Assembly: GCA_964431735.1 (NCBI GenBank)
Contig: CAYSLJ010000061.1
Span: 1 to 37,636 of the forward strand
Length of the DNA: 37,636 bases
Direction: 5' to 3'
DNA from: CALARM01 sp964431735
GTDB lineage: Bacteria; Vulcanimicrobiota; SpSt-956; JAKJGF01
This document shows positions 31,244 through 37,376 of this stretch, piece by piece; the stretch's first letter is position 1; each line of letters starts with the position of its first letter. The position numbers were made by a program, and so were the translations under genes. Under the pieces are notes generated by a model, which saw only the letters and a program-made list of their open reading frames with translations, was not told where the DNA came from and ran no database searches.

Positions 31244-32116
31244 ATGGTTGGAAAAATGAAAAATTTGCCCGAAATTATTGTGAAAAAAAAGATTAGCTTA
31301 TTAGTACTATCTATTTATCTCCTGTTATCTTTCGTGTCTTATGCAGAGGAAGCCCTGAAGGTTTATGTTAACGGTTCACAGGTATCGGCACCTGCAGTTG
31401 AACAGGACGGAGAAGTCTATGTTTCCGTACAGAGTCTTGCAAAAGCTCTGAAAATAAGTGTCAAATGGGATCCGAATAATAAAGTAATTTCTATAAACGG
31501 TAAGCCTGTGGACTGTAAACCTCTGTTAAAAAGCAATAATATCTATGTACCTGCCATGGCTCTCGGTACCCATATAGGAGCAGAAGTTGAAATGGATTAC
31601 AGCCAGAATATGATTAAAATAAATACAGGGAAAACACCTCAGCCGAACCCGACAAAAGAACCGACACCGGCAGCAACGAAAGCACCGACACCTGTTGCCA
31701 CCAATCCCACTCCAGCCCCTACAGCTGCTCCTACTGCAAAAATTTCTATGTTTGTGCCAACACAGGCAGAAAATGATAATTTCCGTGTTACTGTTACAAA
31801 TCTTGAATATTCAAGTATAATAAAAAATTATTACACCCCTAAATCAGGCAATAGATTCTGCACATTAAACATCTCACAGCAGAATATTTCCGCCAATGTT
31901 CAGATCTACACGGGAACCTTTTCTCTTGTTGATAAAGACGGCGTTTCCTATGATTATCTGGAAGGACTCAGCAATTTCTGGCTTCAGGTGCTTCAGCCGG
32001 GAGGAACAAACTTCGGCCATCTAGTTTATGAAATACCGGCAACATCCGTGCCTGAGAAACTTATCCTTTACAGTATAGATCAGCCCAGTCTGACTCTTAA
32101 TTTAAACTTGAAATAA
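31244..32116 (+). CDS. Secreted protein: copper amine oxidase N-terminal-like domain, Pro/Thr linker, DUF4352-like domain
   Basis: A 290-aa protein. A signal peptide (residues about 15-35, ISLLVLSIYLLLSFVSYAEE) leads to a copper amine oxidase N-terminal-like domain (VYVNGSQVSAPAVEQDGEVY, LAKALKISVKWDPNNKVISI, NNIYVPAMALGTHIGAEV), a small surface or wall-associated fold. A low-complexity linker with PTKEPTP, TKAPTP and NPTPAPT repeats follows. The last 120 residues form a beta-sandwich resembling DUF4352 (NFRVTVTNLEYS, FCTLNISQQNIS, FSLVDKDGVSYDY). Starts at 31244 and 31256 are both possible. The ABC binding protein gene begins 13 bp after the stop, so they probably share a message. Confidence 0.75.
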   Translation: MVGKMKNLPEIIVKKKISLLVLSIYLLLSFVSYAEEALKVYVNGSQVSAPAVEQDGEVYVSVQSLAKALKISVKWDPNNKVISINGKPVDCKPLLKSNNIYVPAMALGTHIGAEVEMDYSQNMIKINTGKTPQPNPTKEPTPAATKAPTPVATNPTPAPTAAPTAKISMFVPTQAENDNFRVTVTNLEYSSIIKNYYTPKSGNRFCTLNISQQNISANVQIYTGTFSLVDKDGVSYDYLEGLSNFWLQVLQPGGTNFGHLVYEIPATSVPEKLILYSIDQPSLTLNLNLK

Positions 32117-32129
32117 TCTGGAGGCATAT

Positions 32130-33404
32130 ATGAAAAAAATATTATTATTTTTAATAATTACCATTATAACTATAAATATGATGCCTGTTTTTGCAGGGGA
32201 ACCTGTAACAATAAATTTCTGGCATGCCATGGACAGGCACAGAGGAAAAGTCTTAAACAACCTGGTAGACGAATTCAATAAAACCCATCCCGACATAAAG
32301 GTTGTACCCACATTTAAAGGGGTAACAGATAATACAAAAGACAAATATAAAAACAGTTACAATATACTCTTCCAGCAACTGTTAATAAGTATTTCCACAC
32401 AGTCTCCTCCTGATGTATCACAGGTATATGAAAACTGGACAAGCCAGTTTGTACAGATAAAATCCATTACACCTCTGGAAAATGTTGCAGAGAAAGAATT
32501 TACAGAGAAAGAATTGCCGGATTTTATCCCTACCTTTCTTGAAGCAAATAAAGAAGACGGAAAACTGTGGTCATTACCTTTCAATAAGAGTATATATGTT
32601 CTATATTATAATAAATATATGTTCTCAAAGGCAGGTCTGAAGCCTCCTACAAACTGGGAAGAAGTAAGGGAAGCGGCAAAAAAACTTACACAGAAAACTT
32701 CTTCCGGGAAAACCACCCACTACGGCATATCCTTTAAGGCAGATGTAGATACTTTTTCTGTCATATTATTATCCAGAGGAGGCACACTTCTCGAAGGAAA
32801 CAAAAAAGCAACTTTTAACGGCGAAGAAGGAGAAAAAACGATAAAATATCTCCAATCCCTTATAGAAGACGGTTCTGCCCTTGTTTCTTTTGAACCTCAA
32901 AAAGATTTTCTGGAAGGTAAATGTGCAATGTATGTAGACACTTCTTCCGGTATTTCCAATCTGGAAAGGCATATTTCTTTCGAATACGGAGTTGCTCCCT
33001 GTCCTTCCGATAAAGGGAAAATTCTGTTTGCAGGAACCAATCTTGCTATATTTTCAGCATCGTCACAGGAAAAGCAGAAGGCTTCCTGGGAATTCATAAA
33101 ATGGCTTACAAACACAGAAAACACAGCAAAATGGTCTATGGAAACAGGATATTTGCCGGTAAGAAATTCTGCCATAGAAAGTAAAAGTTATCAGGAATTT
33201 CTTTCACAAAATGAGAAACATAAAATTGGCATAGATGAACTGAATATGGCGACAGTGGCGCCCATAGTACCTTCATGGCAATCAATCAGAGGTATTATTG
33301 ACGATACTGTTTTCAATACAGTTGTAGTAAAACAGGATATAAAAGAGACGCTCAATACTGCCGCCACCACTGCAGACAGGTTTCTCGGATTGCCACAGAA
33401 ATAG
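32130..33404 (+). CDS. ABC transporter extracellular solute-binding protein (family 1, sugar-type)
   Basis: A 424-aa protein. A signal peptide (MKKILLFLIITIITINMMPVFAG) is followed by the family 1 pattern: INFWHAMDRHRGKVLNNLVDEF, then KSITPLENVAEKEF, WSLPFNKSIYVLYYNKYMF, PPTNWEEVREAAKKL, and late GTNLAIFSASSQEKQKASWE with TGYLPVR. The nearest functional type is the glycerol-3-phosphate/oligosaccharide binding proteins such as UgpB. No lipobox Cys is seen. TGGAGG lies before the ATG. No permease or ATPase genes are next to it, so it is an orphan that must share a transporter encoded elsewhere. The TAG stop sits directly on the edge of element A copy 7. Confidence 0.88.
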   Translation: MKKILLFLIITIITINMMPVFAGEPVTINFWHAMDRHRGKVLNNLVDEFNKTHPDIKVVPTFKGVTDNTKDKYKNSYNILFQQLLISISTQSPPDVSQVYENWTSQFVQIKSITPLENVAEKEFTEKELPDFIPTFLEANKEDGKLWSLPFNKSIYVLYYNKYMFSKAGLKPPTNWEEVREAAKKLTQKTSSGKTTHYGISFKADVDTFSVILLSRGGTLLEGNKKATFNGEEGEKTIKYLQSLIEDGSALVSFEPQKDFLEGKCAMYVDTSSGISNLERHISFEYGVAPCPSDKGKILFAGTNLAIFSASSQEKQKASWEFIKWLTNTENTAKWSMETGYLPVRNSAIESKSYQEFLSQNEKHKIGIDELNMATVAPIVPSWQSIRGIIDDTVFNTVVVKQDIKETLNTAATTADRFLGLPQK

Positions 33405-33496
33405 GGTGAGCATAAATAATAAATAACTGCTCTCGTGACGCGTGACGCATGACGGGAAGGAAGACCTTTATTACATGCTTATTCTCAGGTCAATAA
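33405..33496 (-). mobile_element. Element A, copy 7
   Basis: It starts GGTGAGCATAA immediately after the binding-protein stop codon, so the outermost bases of this end are missing or replaced by the gene. The core is CGTGACG, CGTGACG, CATGACG. The other end reads inward TTATTGACCTGAGAATAA. Confidence 0.7.
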
Positions 33497-33590
33497 GTAG
33501 TGAGCGGAAGAGATTTATTCTGCTCACTATTTATTTTTTAGTGAAAAGTGAAAATGGAAAAAGTGAAAAATGAAAAGGGAGTAAAAAAAA
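33497..33590. repeat. Degenerate GTGANNA units upstream of the ADP-ribosylglycohydrolase gene
   Basis: GTAGTGAGCGG followed by its near-complement CCGCTCACTAT-like sequence in GCTCACTATTT makes an inverted repeat around 33496-33530. GTGAAAA, GTGAAAA and drifted units run at 33541-33580, up to the purine-rich translation start region. Confidence 0.5.
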
Positions 33591-34628
33591 ATGAATAAAG
33601 CAACAAATTCCTTCATATCCAGACGTTCCTTTATTAAAGGATGCATGATAACAGCTTCAGGTGCTTTTTTGTGTCCATTACTGTCAGCAAAAGACATAAG
33701 CCTTCTTGAACGTTATAGAGGGAGTCTTCTTGGCCTTGCGACGGTTGATGCACTGGGAACAACACTGGAATTCAAAAGTCCCGGATCATTTGAACCGATA
33801 AACGATATAGTCGGAGGAGGGCCTTTTCATCTGAAAGCAGGACAGTGGACAGATGATACGTCAATGGCTCTCTGTCTCGCAGAAAGTCTGATTGAAACAG
33901 GAGGCTTCAACCCGTCAGATCAGATGAAAAGATATGTCAGATGGTACAGGGAAGGACATTTAAGCAGTAACGGAGTATGTTTTGACATAGGAGGCACTGT
34001 AAGAAAAGCTCTGGAGCTTTTTGAGGAAACAGGGGAACCTTACTGTGGCTCTACAGATCCAAAATCATCGGGGAATGGCTCAATCATGCGTCTTTCACCT
34101 GCAGTGCTTTTATACAGAAAAAATCCGGACGAAGCCATTGAAAAAGCAAAAGACTCTTCCAGAACAACTCATGGAAGCAGTATCTGTCTCGACGGGTGCC
34201 GGTATTTTGCATCCCTTATTCTGGGAACTCTGAACGGAGTAAGTAAAGAAGAATTACTGTCAAAACATTACTCAATTATTGTGGGATACTGGAAAAAACA
34301 TCCTCTCGTTCCTGAAATAGATGAAATAGCTGCCGGTTCATTTAAAGAAAAAAATCCTCCGGAAATAAAAGGTACAGGTTATGTGGCAGCATGTCTGGAA
34401 GCTGCCCTCTGGGCTTTTTACAAAAGCAATTCTTTTAAAGAAGGAGCCCTTATGGCAGTAAATCTGGGAGACGATGCGGATACGACGGGAGCAGTTTACG
34501 GTCAGCTTGCCGGTGCCTATTACGGAGAAAGAAATATACCGAAAAAATGGCTTTCCATACTGGCATACAGAGAATTGATCTGCGATTTTGCCGTCAAGAT
34601 TTTCAATATGTCAGAAAAGATTCACTGA
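33591..34628 (+). CDS. ADP-ribosylglycohydrolase (DraG-like) with a Tat signal peptide
   Basis: A 345-aa protein. The N-terminus has the twin-arginine motif SRRSFIK (residues 10-16) and a moderately hydrophobic stretch (GCMITASGAFLCPLLSA), a Tat export signal. The rest is a full ADP-ribosylglycohydrolase domain: RYRGSLLGLATVDALGTTLE, metal ligands in WTDDTSMAL (86-94), GNGSIMRLSPAVLL, TTHGSSICLDGCRYFA and the second metal site GDDADTTGAVYG (293-304). The enzyme removes ADP-ribose from a modified side chain or small molecule using two Mg or Mn ions. DraG-type enzymes are normally cytosolic; export of a folded, metal-loaded enzyme by Tat is unusual. Purine-rich GGGAG precedes the ATG. Confidence 0.88.
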   Translation: MNKATNSFISRRSFIKGCMITASGAFLCPLLSAKDISLLERYRGSLLGLATVDALGTTLEFKSPGSFEPINDIVGGGPFHLKAGQWTDDTSMALCLAESLIETGGFNPSDQMKRYVRWYREGHLSSNGVCFDIGGTVRKALELFEETGEPYCGSTDPKSSGNGSIMRLSPAVLLYRKNPDEAIEKAKDSSRTTHGSSICLDGCRYFASLILGTLNGVSKEELLSKHYSIIVGYWKKHPLVPEIDEIAAGSFKEKNPPEIKGTGYVAACLEAALWAFYKSNSFKEGALMAVNLGDDADTTGAVYGQLAGAYYGERNIPKKWLSILAYRELICDFAVKIFNMSEKIH

Positions 34629-34706
34629 ACAAAGGTTACTTTTCTTAATGTTTCTTTTCTGATATAATTTTTATAAATTATCGTAAAAAGGTTACTACAG
34701 GAAACT

Positions 34707-35096
34707 ATGAAAGATTTAGAAATCGATCATTTAAAATTCAATGAAAACCGGCAGGATATGAGTCTTCAATGGAAAAACTTCTGGCCTGTCTTTGACCATT
34801 TTCATATATTCCTTAAAAATAAAGGATTAAAACCCAGAACAATCGGAGAAAAAACCAATTGCGTCGTTATTTTTGTCATGAATTATCTCAGGCTTAAAGA
34901 TGATATAAAATCAGTAAATGAGATATCGGGTGAAGAGATAAGAAAATTCATGTTATATAATTATCATCTTTTATTCCCCGACTCCACCGTTTTTCAGAAA
35001 AAAACCTTTAAGAAAGCCATCATGGATTTTTATATGTTTTTAAATAAAAAAGGTTTTCTCTCGAAAGAACAGTTAGAAGAATTAGGTAATGCGTGA
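34707..35096 (+). CDS. Tyrosine recombinase N-terminal (SAM-like) domain protein without catalytic domain
   Basis: A 129-aa protein. WKNFWPVFDHFHIFLKNKGL, KPRTIGEKTNCVVIFVMNYL and VNEISGEEIRKFMLYNYHLL follow the core-binding (SAM-like) domain of XerC/XerD-type integrases. The catalytic domain with R..HxxR..Y is absent. The frame ends in LGNA followed by TGA, and the GCG TGA codons belong to a CGTGATG heptamer, so the gene may have been cut by array insertion. DNA binding without recombination is possible. No Shine-Dalgarno stronger than AGGAAAC is seen. It is alone on its transcript after the ADP-ribosylglycohydrolase gene. Confidence 0.6.
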   Translation: MKDLEIDHLKFNENRQDMSLQWKNFWPVFDHFHIFLKNKGLKPRTIGEKTNCVVIFVMNYLRLKDDIKSVNEISGEEIRKFMLYNYHLLFPDSTVFQKKTFKKAIMDFYMFLNKKGFLSKEQLEELGNA

Positions 35097-35268
35097 TGTG
35101 TGCCGGGTTAAATAACGTTGAGAGTTGAACTTTGATGGCTGAGAGAGCAAACCCTCAACTGTAAACTCTTTTCACTTTTCACTTTTCACTTTTCACTCTT
35201 CGCGGCTCACGACTCACTACTCACGACTCACGACTCACTACTCACTACTCACTACTCACTGTTCACTC
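35087..35268. repeat. Three classes of heptamer array in series
   Basis: CGTGATG (35092-35098) is followed by GTT-class units (GTTGAGA, GTTGAAC, and on the other strand GTTTACA, GTTGAGG, GTTTGCT) at about 35117-35167, which form an inverted repeat. A long block of minus-strand GTGAAAA, GTGAGTA and GTGAGTC units then fills 35168-35268. This is the longest array in the window. Confidence 0.8.
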
Positions 35269-35362
35269 ATCAGAACCATCCTCTTATCCATATATAATTG
35301 CTCTTTAATAAAGCTATACTATATAATGTAATCAGACAAAATTTCAAAAAGAGGTGAAAAAA

Positions 35363-36220
35363 ATGAGTAAAAAAATAATAATATTATTCCTTATATCAAC
35401 TTTTTTACTGGTCTGCAACCTGCTTTTGCTCAACAGCAAAAAATCTCTTGCCCTTACAGGCAAAGACGATGTGGAACAGATGTCAAGACTGACAAAATCT
35501 CTCAATCTTATTAACGGACTCTATCTTACGGATGAACAGATGAAAAAACTCATACCGTTGCAGAAAAAATCAGGAGAACTTGAAGAAAAATACCTCTCGG
35601 ACAGAGAAGAATTGAATTCCCTTATATCGGAAATACTGCCTGCAGTAAACAGAGAACTTTTATCAAATGTGGATCTGAAAGAAAATACAAAGAAAACACT
35701 CCATGAAAGAACGGAAAAACTGAGAAATAGAGAAGATAAATACAAAGAAGATATGATGGTTCTTGTAAACCAGGCAAAAAAGATACTGAATGAAAACCAG
35801 CTTGTTATAGCAGGCAGATACAAACCATGTCTTGTACCTCAGATAAGCAAAGAAGGTTTTATAGGACAGACAGGAGACAGTAACGGTCTCAGTCAAAAAC
35901 TTGATAAAATAAGAGCTGCCTCCGATGAAATATATGAAAAAAGAAAAGACAGACTCATCGATAAAATAGAAGAAAAACTTAAAAGAGAATTCTCCTCTGA
36001 AGAAACAGCAAAAAAACTTAAAGAAATAGAAAATATAATAGAACAGGCAAGGGCTATGAACGATAAGGATTATGAAATAAAAAGAGACGGCCTTGTCGAA
36101 AAACTTCAGGAGATAGGAACGAAAAAAATTGAAGAAACGACTGACAGACAGAGTGTTGTAATAGGAAGATTTCTGCTCAACCCGGCTCTCTGCAAGGTAT
36201 TTGAAGAGAAACTGAGGTAA
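35363..36220 (+). CDS. Exported helical protein, Spy/LTXXQ-like
   Basis: A 285-aa protein from ATG 35363; GAGGTG lies 6 bp upstream, and the GTG at 35354 is part of that site. A signal peptide (IIILFLISTFLLVCNLLLL) is followed by an almost wholly helical, charged domain. LNLINGLYLTDEQMKKLIPL resembles the LTxxQ helix of Spy/CpxP-type periplasmic chaperones, but the protein is about twice their size. Long Glu/Lys stretches suggest helical hairpins or coiled coil. A late RFLLNPALCKVFEEKL segment closes the protein. It is probably periplasmic or surface-located; the chaperone role is only an analogy. A long heptamer array lies upstream. Confidence 0.6.
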   Translation: MSKKIIILFLISTFLLVCNLLLLNSKKSLALTGKDDVEQMSRLTKSLNLINGLYLTDEQMKKLIPLQKKSGELEEKYLSDREELNSLISEILPAVNRELLSNVDLKENTKKTLHERTEKLRNREDKYKEDMMVLVNQAKKILNENQLVIAGRYKPCLVPQISKEGFIGQTGDSNGLSQKLDKIRAASDEIYEKRKDRLIDKIEEKLKREFSSEETAKKLKEIENIIEQARAMNDKDYEIKRDGLVEKLQEIGTKKIEETTDRQSVVIGRFLLNPALCKVFEEKLR

Positions 36221-36284
36221 AGGTAATTTTAAAGATTATTTTGTCTACAAAGGCAATAAATTGCTGATATGAAAAAGTGCAAAA

Positions 36285-36566
36285 GTATACTGAGTTAAAG
36301 ATGTATTATCGAAGAGATTTGACCTGTCAGATCGTGATCGAAACAAAATTATTAGAAACATAAAAAAATACACTATTTTAATTGCTTCTCATTCAAAAGT
36401 AGATATAGTCAGAGGTCCAAAAGAAAATAAATTTTAGATTGTGTCATAGCTGCAATGGCACCTTATCTGGTTACAGGAGAGCATGACCTGCCGGTAATAA
36501 AAAAAACATAGACAGATTGAAATTATGACTATTAATGATTTTCTTAAAAAGAAACCCTGGAGTTAA
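36285..36566 (+). pseudogene. PIN-domain toxin-like gene (COG1569 type), decayed by frameshifts
   Basis: Pieces in neighbouring frames read LSKRFDLSDRDRNKIIRNIK, then VRGPKENKF, then DCVIAAMAPYLVTGEHDLPV, then HRQIEIMTINDFLKKKPWS and a stop at 36564-36566. This is the second half of a PIN ribonuclease of the putative-toxin type, including the acidic DC-x-I-A-A and TGEHDL sites. A one-base change near the end of NKF and another in the A-run after VIKK break the frame. No antitoxin or N-terminal half is seen. Only its remains lie upstream of the RNA and tiny ORFs. Confidence 0.65.
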
Positions 36567-36579
36567 AGTAATAAAAAAT

Positions 36580-36719
36580 CTCCTGGGAAAGATATACTCT
36601 GACGTGAGAAGCATACAAACAAGGCAACAAAACCTTTTCAGGCTCTACGGGTGCAAATCCCACCCTTGCCGGGACGAACAAACTTTCTGCTTCTCAGACT
36701 TGCATGTCTTTACCGGGAG
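36580..36719 (+). ncRNA. Candidate branched structured RNA, family unknown
   Basis: Outer stem: CTCCTGGGAAAGA (36580-36592) with TCTTTACCGGGAG (36707-36719), 11 Watson-Crick pairs, one G-U and one mismatch. Second stem: TGAGAAGCA (36605-36613) with TGCTTCTCA (36688-36696), perfect. Inside: GGCAA (36623-36627) with TTGCC (36666-36670), and hairpin GGGTG (36649-36653) with CACCC (36661-36665) around CAAATCC. The stems nest without conflict, which is unlikely by chance for 140 bp. It is GC-richer than its surroundings. It lies about 110 bp upstream of the first tiny ORF and could be its leader or an independent RNA. Confidence 0.6.
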
Positions 36720-36781
36720 AAATATTTTTTATTTCTTCACATAACCTTCTCGACTTCTTCATAATTTCTTCATATCTTTAA

Positions 36782-36799
36782 GTTATACTTACCTCAGTG
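36782..36799 (+). mobile_element. Solo element A end (possible)
   Basis: TTATACTTACCTCAGTGA matches the right inverted repeat of element A (TTATGCTTACCTCAGTAA) at 16 of 18 positions. The rest of an element is not recognisable, so this is either a remnant or chance. Confidence 0.3.
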
Positions 36800-36832
36800 A
36801 AAGAGATAAAACAAAAAAAGAAGGTGAAAAAA

Positions 36833-36895
36833 ATGTTTTTTACAGATAGTGGTAGTTGCTGGAATATACTGGGTGGCTATTTCAAATGGATATAA
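36833..36895 (+). CDS. Tiny ORF 1 (20 aa), MFFT...FKWI
   Basis: ATG to TAA encodes 20 residues starting MFFTDSGSCW and ending YFKWI. GAAGGTGA lies about 6 bp upstream. It shares its first four residues (MFFT) and last three (KWI) with tiny ORF 2, so the pair looks like a duplicated and diverged peptide gene. It is Trp-rich with one Cys. Possible roles are signalling peptide, small toxin or membrane-active peptide; no family is recognised. Confidence 0.4.
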   Translation: MFFTDSGSCWNILGGYFKWI

Positions 36896-36948
36896 ATGTG
36901 AGGCAGAAAAAAATACCTATAAAAATATTAAGAAAAGAGATGACAAAA

Positions 36949-37017
36949 ATGTTTTTTACAAATATTGAATATTTCACTAAAACCTGGGGAGTTGAACCGA
37001 TTATAAAATGGATATAA
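36949..37017 (+). CDS. Tiny ORF 2 (22 aa), MFFT...IKWI
   Basis: ATG to TAA encodes MFFTNIEYFTKTWGVEPI and IKWI. The upstream AAGAGATGA is only a weak ribosome binding site. Similarity to tiny ORF 1 at both protein ends, with a different middle, argues for coding constraint rather than simple DNA duplication, although two short sequences cannot prove it. Confidence 0.4.
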   Translation: MFFTNIEYFTKTWGVEPIIKWI

Positions 37018-37061
37018 AAATCCAAGGAAGAAATAGTAATAATGAGGAGGTGAAAAGAGTA

Positions 37062-37106
37062 ATGTTTATAATAATTGAAATAATTAAAAGATTATTCGGT
37101 ATGTAA
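37062..37106 (+). CDS. Tiny ORF 3 (14 aa), MFIIIEIIKRLFGM
   Basis: A very strong ribosome binding site, GAGGAGGTGA (37044-37053), lies 8 bp before the ATG. The product has Glu6, Lys9 and Arg10 on one side of a helix and Ile/Phe/Leu on the other, an amphipathic, membrane-seeking peptide. The unit is repeated with a 97-bp period at 37159. Confidence 0.5.
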   Translation: MFIIIEIIKRLFGM

Positions 37107-37158
37107 TCAGGAAAAGAAAGGAGAGTATTAAAAATACAAAAAGGAGGTAAAAAGAATA

Positions 37159-37203
37159 ATGTTTATAATAATTGAAATAATTAAAAGATTATTCGGTATG
37201 TAA
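37159..37203 (+). CDS. Tiny ORF 4 (14 aa), identical to tiny ORF 3
   Basis: The coding bases are identical to 37062-37106, but the upstream ribosome binding site differs slightly (AAGGAGGT, 37141-37148). A conserved coding part and strong binding site with drift in the linker fits selection on translation. The assembly gap starts 8 bp after the stop. Confidence 0.5.
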   Translation: MFIIIEIIKRLFGM

Positions 37204-37211
37204 TCAGGAAA

Positions 37212-37311
37212 NNNNNNNNNNNNNNNNNNNNNNNNNNNNNNNNNNNNNNNNNNNNNNNNNNNNNNNNNNNNNNNNNNNNNNNNNNNNNNNNNNNNNNNNN
37301 NNNNNNNNNNN
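37212..37311. other. Assembly gap of 100 N within the tiny-ORF repeat
   Basis: The run is exactly 100 N, the conventional placeholder for a gap of unknown size. The bases on its left (TCAGGAAA) and right (AGAAAGGAGAG) are consecutive in the intact linker at 37107-37129, so the gap most likely hides more 97-bp units. Confidence 0.8.
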
Positions 37312-37329
37312 AGAAAGGAGAGGAATATT

Positions 37330-37350
37330 ATGAATATACCGCTCAAATGA
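37330..37350 (+). CDS. Tiny ORF 5 (6 aa), MNIPLK
   Basis: AAGGAG (37314-37319) precedes ATG by 10 bp; the frame ends at TGA after six codons. It may be a decayed last unit of the array or a genuine minimal peptide. The terminator stem begins at its stop codon. Confidence 0.25.
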   Translation: MNIPLK

Positions 37351-37376
37351 AACAGGCAGCTTATCACTGCCTGTTT
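37350..37376 (+). terminator. Hairpin terminator after the tiny-ORF cluster
   Basis: A perfect 10-bp stem, AAACAGGCAG (37350-37359) with CTGCCTGTTT (37367-37376), has a 7-base loop. The stem's own TTT is followed by a weak T-rich stretch (GGGATTTTTCC at about 37389-37398). It closes the cluster, supporting a single transcript ending here. Confidence 0.65.

Noticed and set aside
36641..36670. tRNA T-arm suggested by GGGTGCAAATCCC
   Set aside because: The TTC of the T-loop is absent, only three stem pairs form in that register, and no anticodon or acceptor arms are nearby.
36623..36719. Cobalamin riboswitch suggested by GGGTGCAAATCCC
   Set aside because: The upstream GGGAA-type segment, the CCCGC-ACTGT segment and a proper B12 box are missing, and no B12 genes follow.
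37128..37367. 79-aa minus-strand open frame across the N run
   Set aside because: It exists only because the gap is translated as unknown residues.
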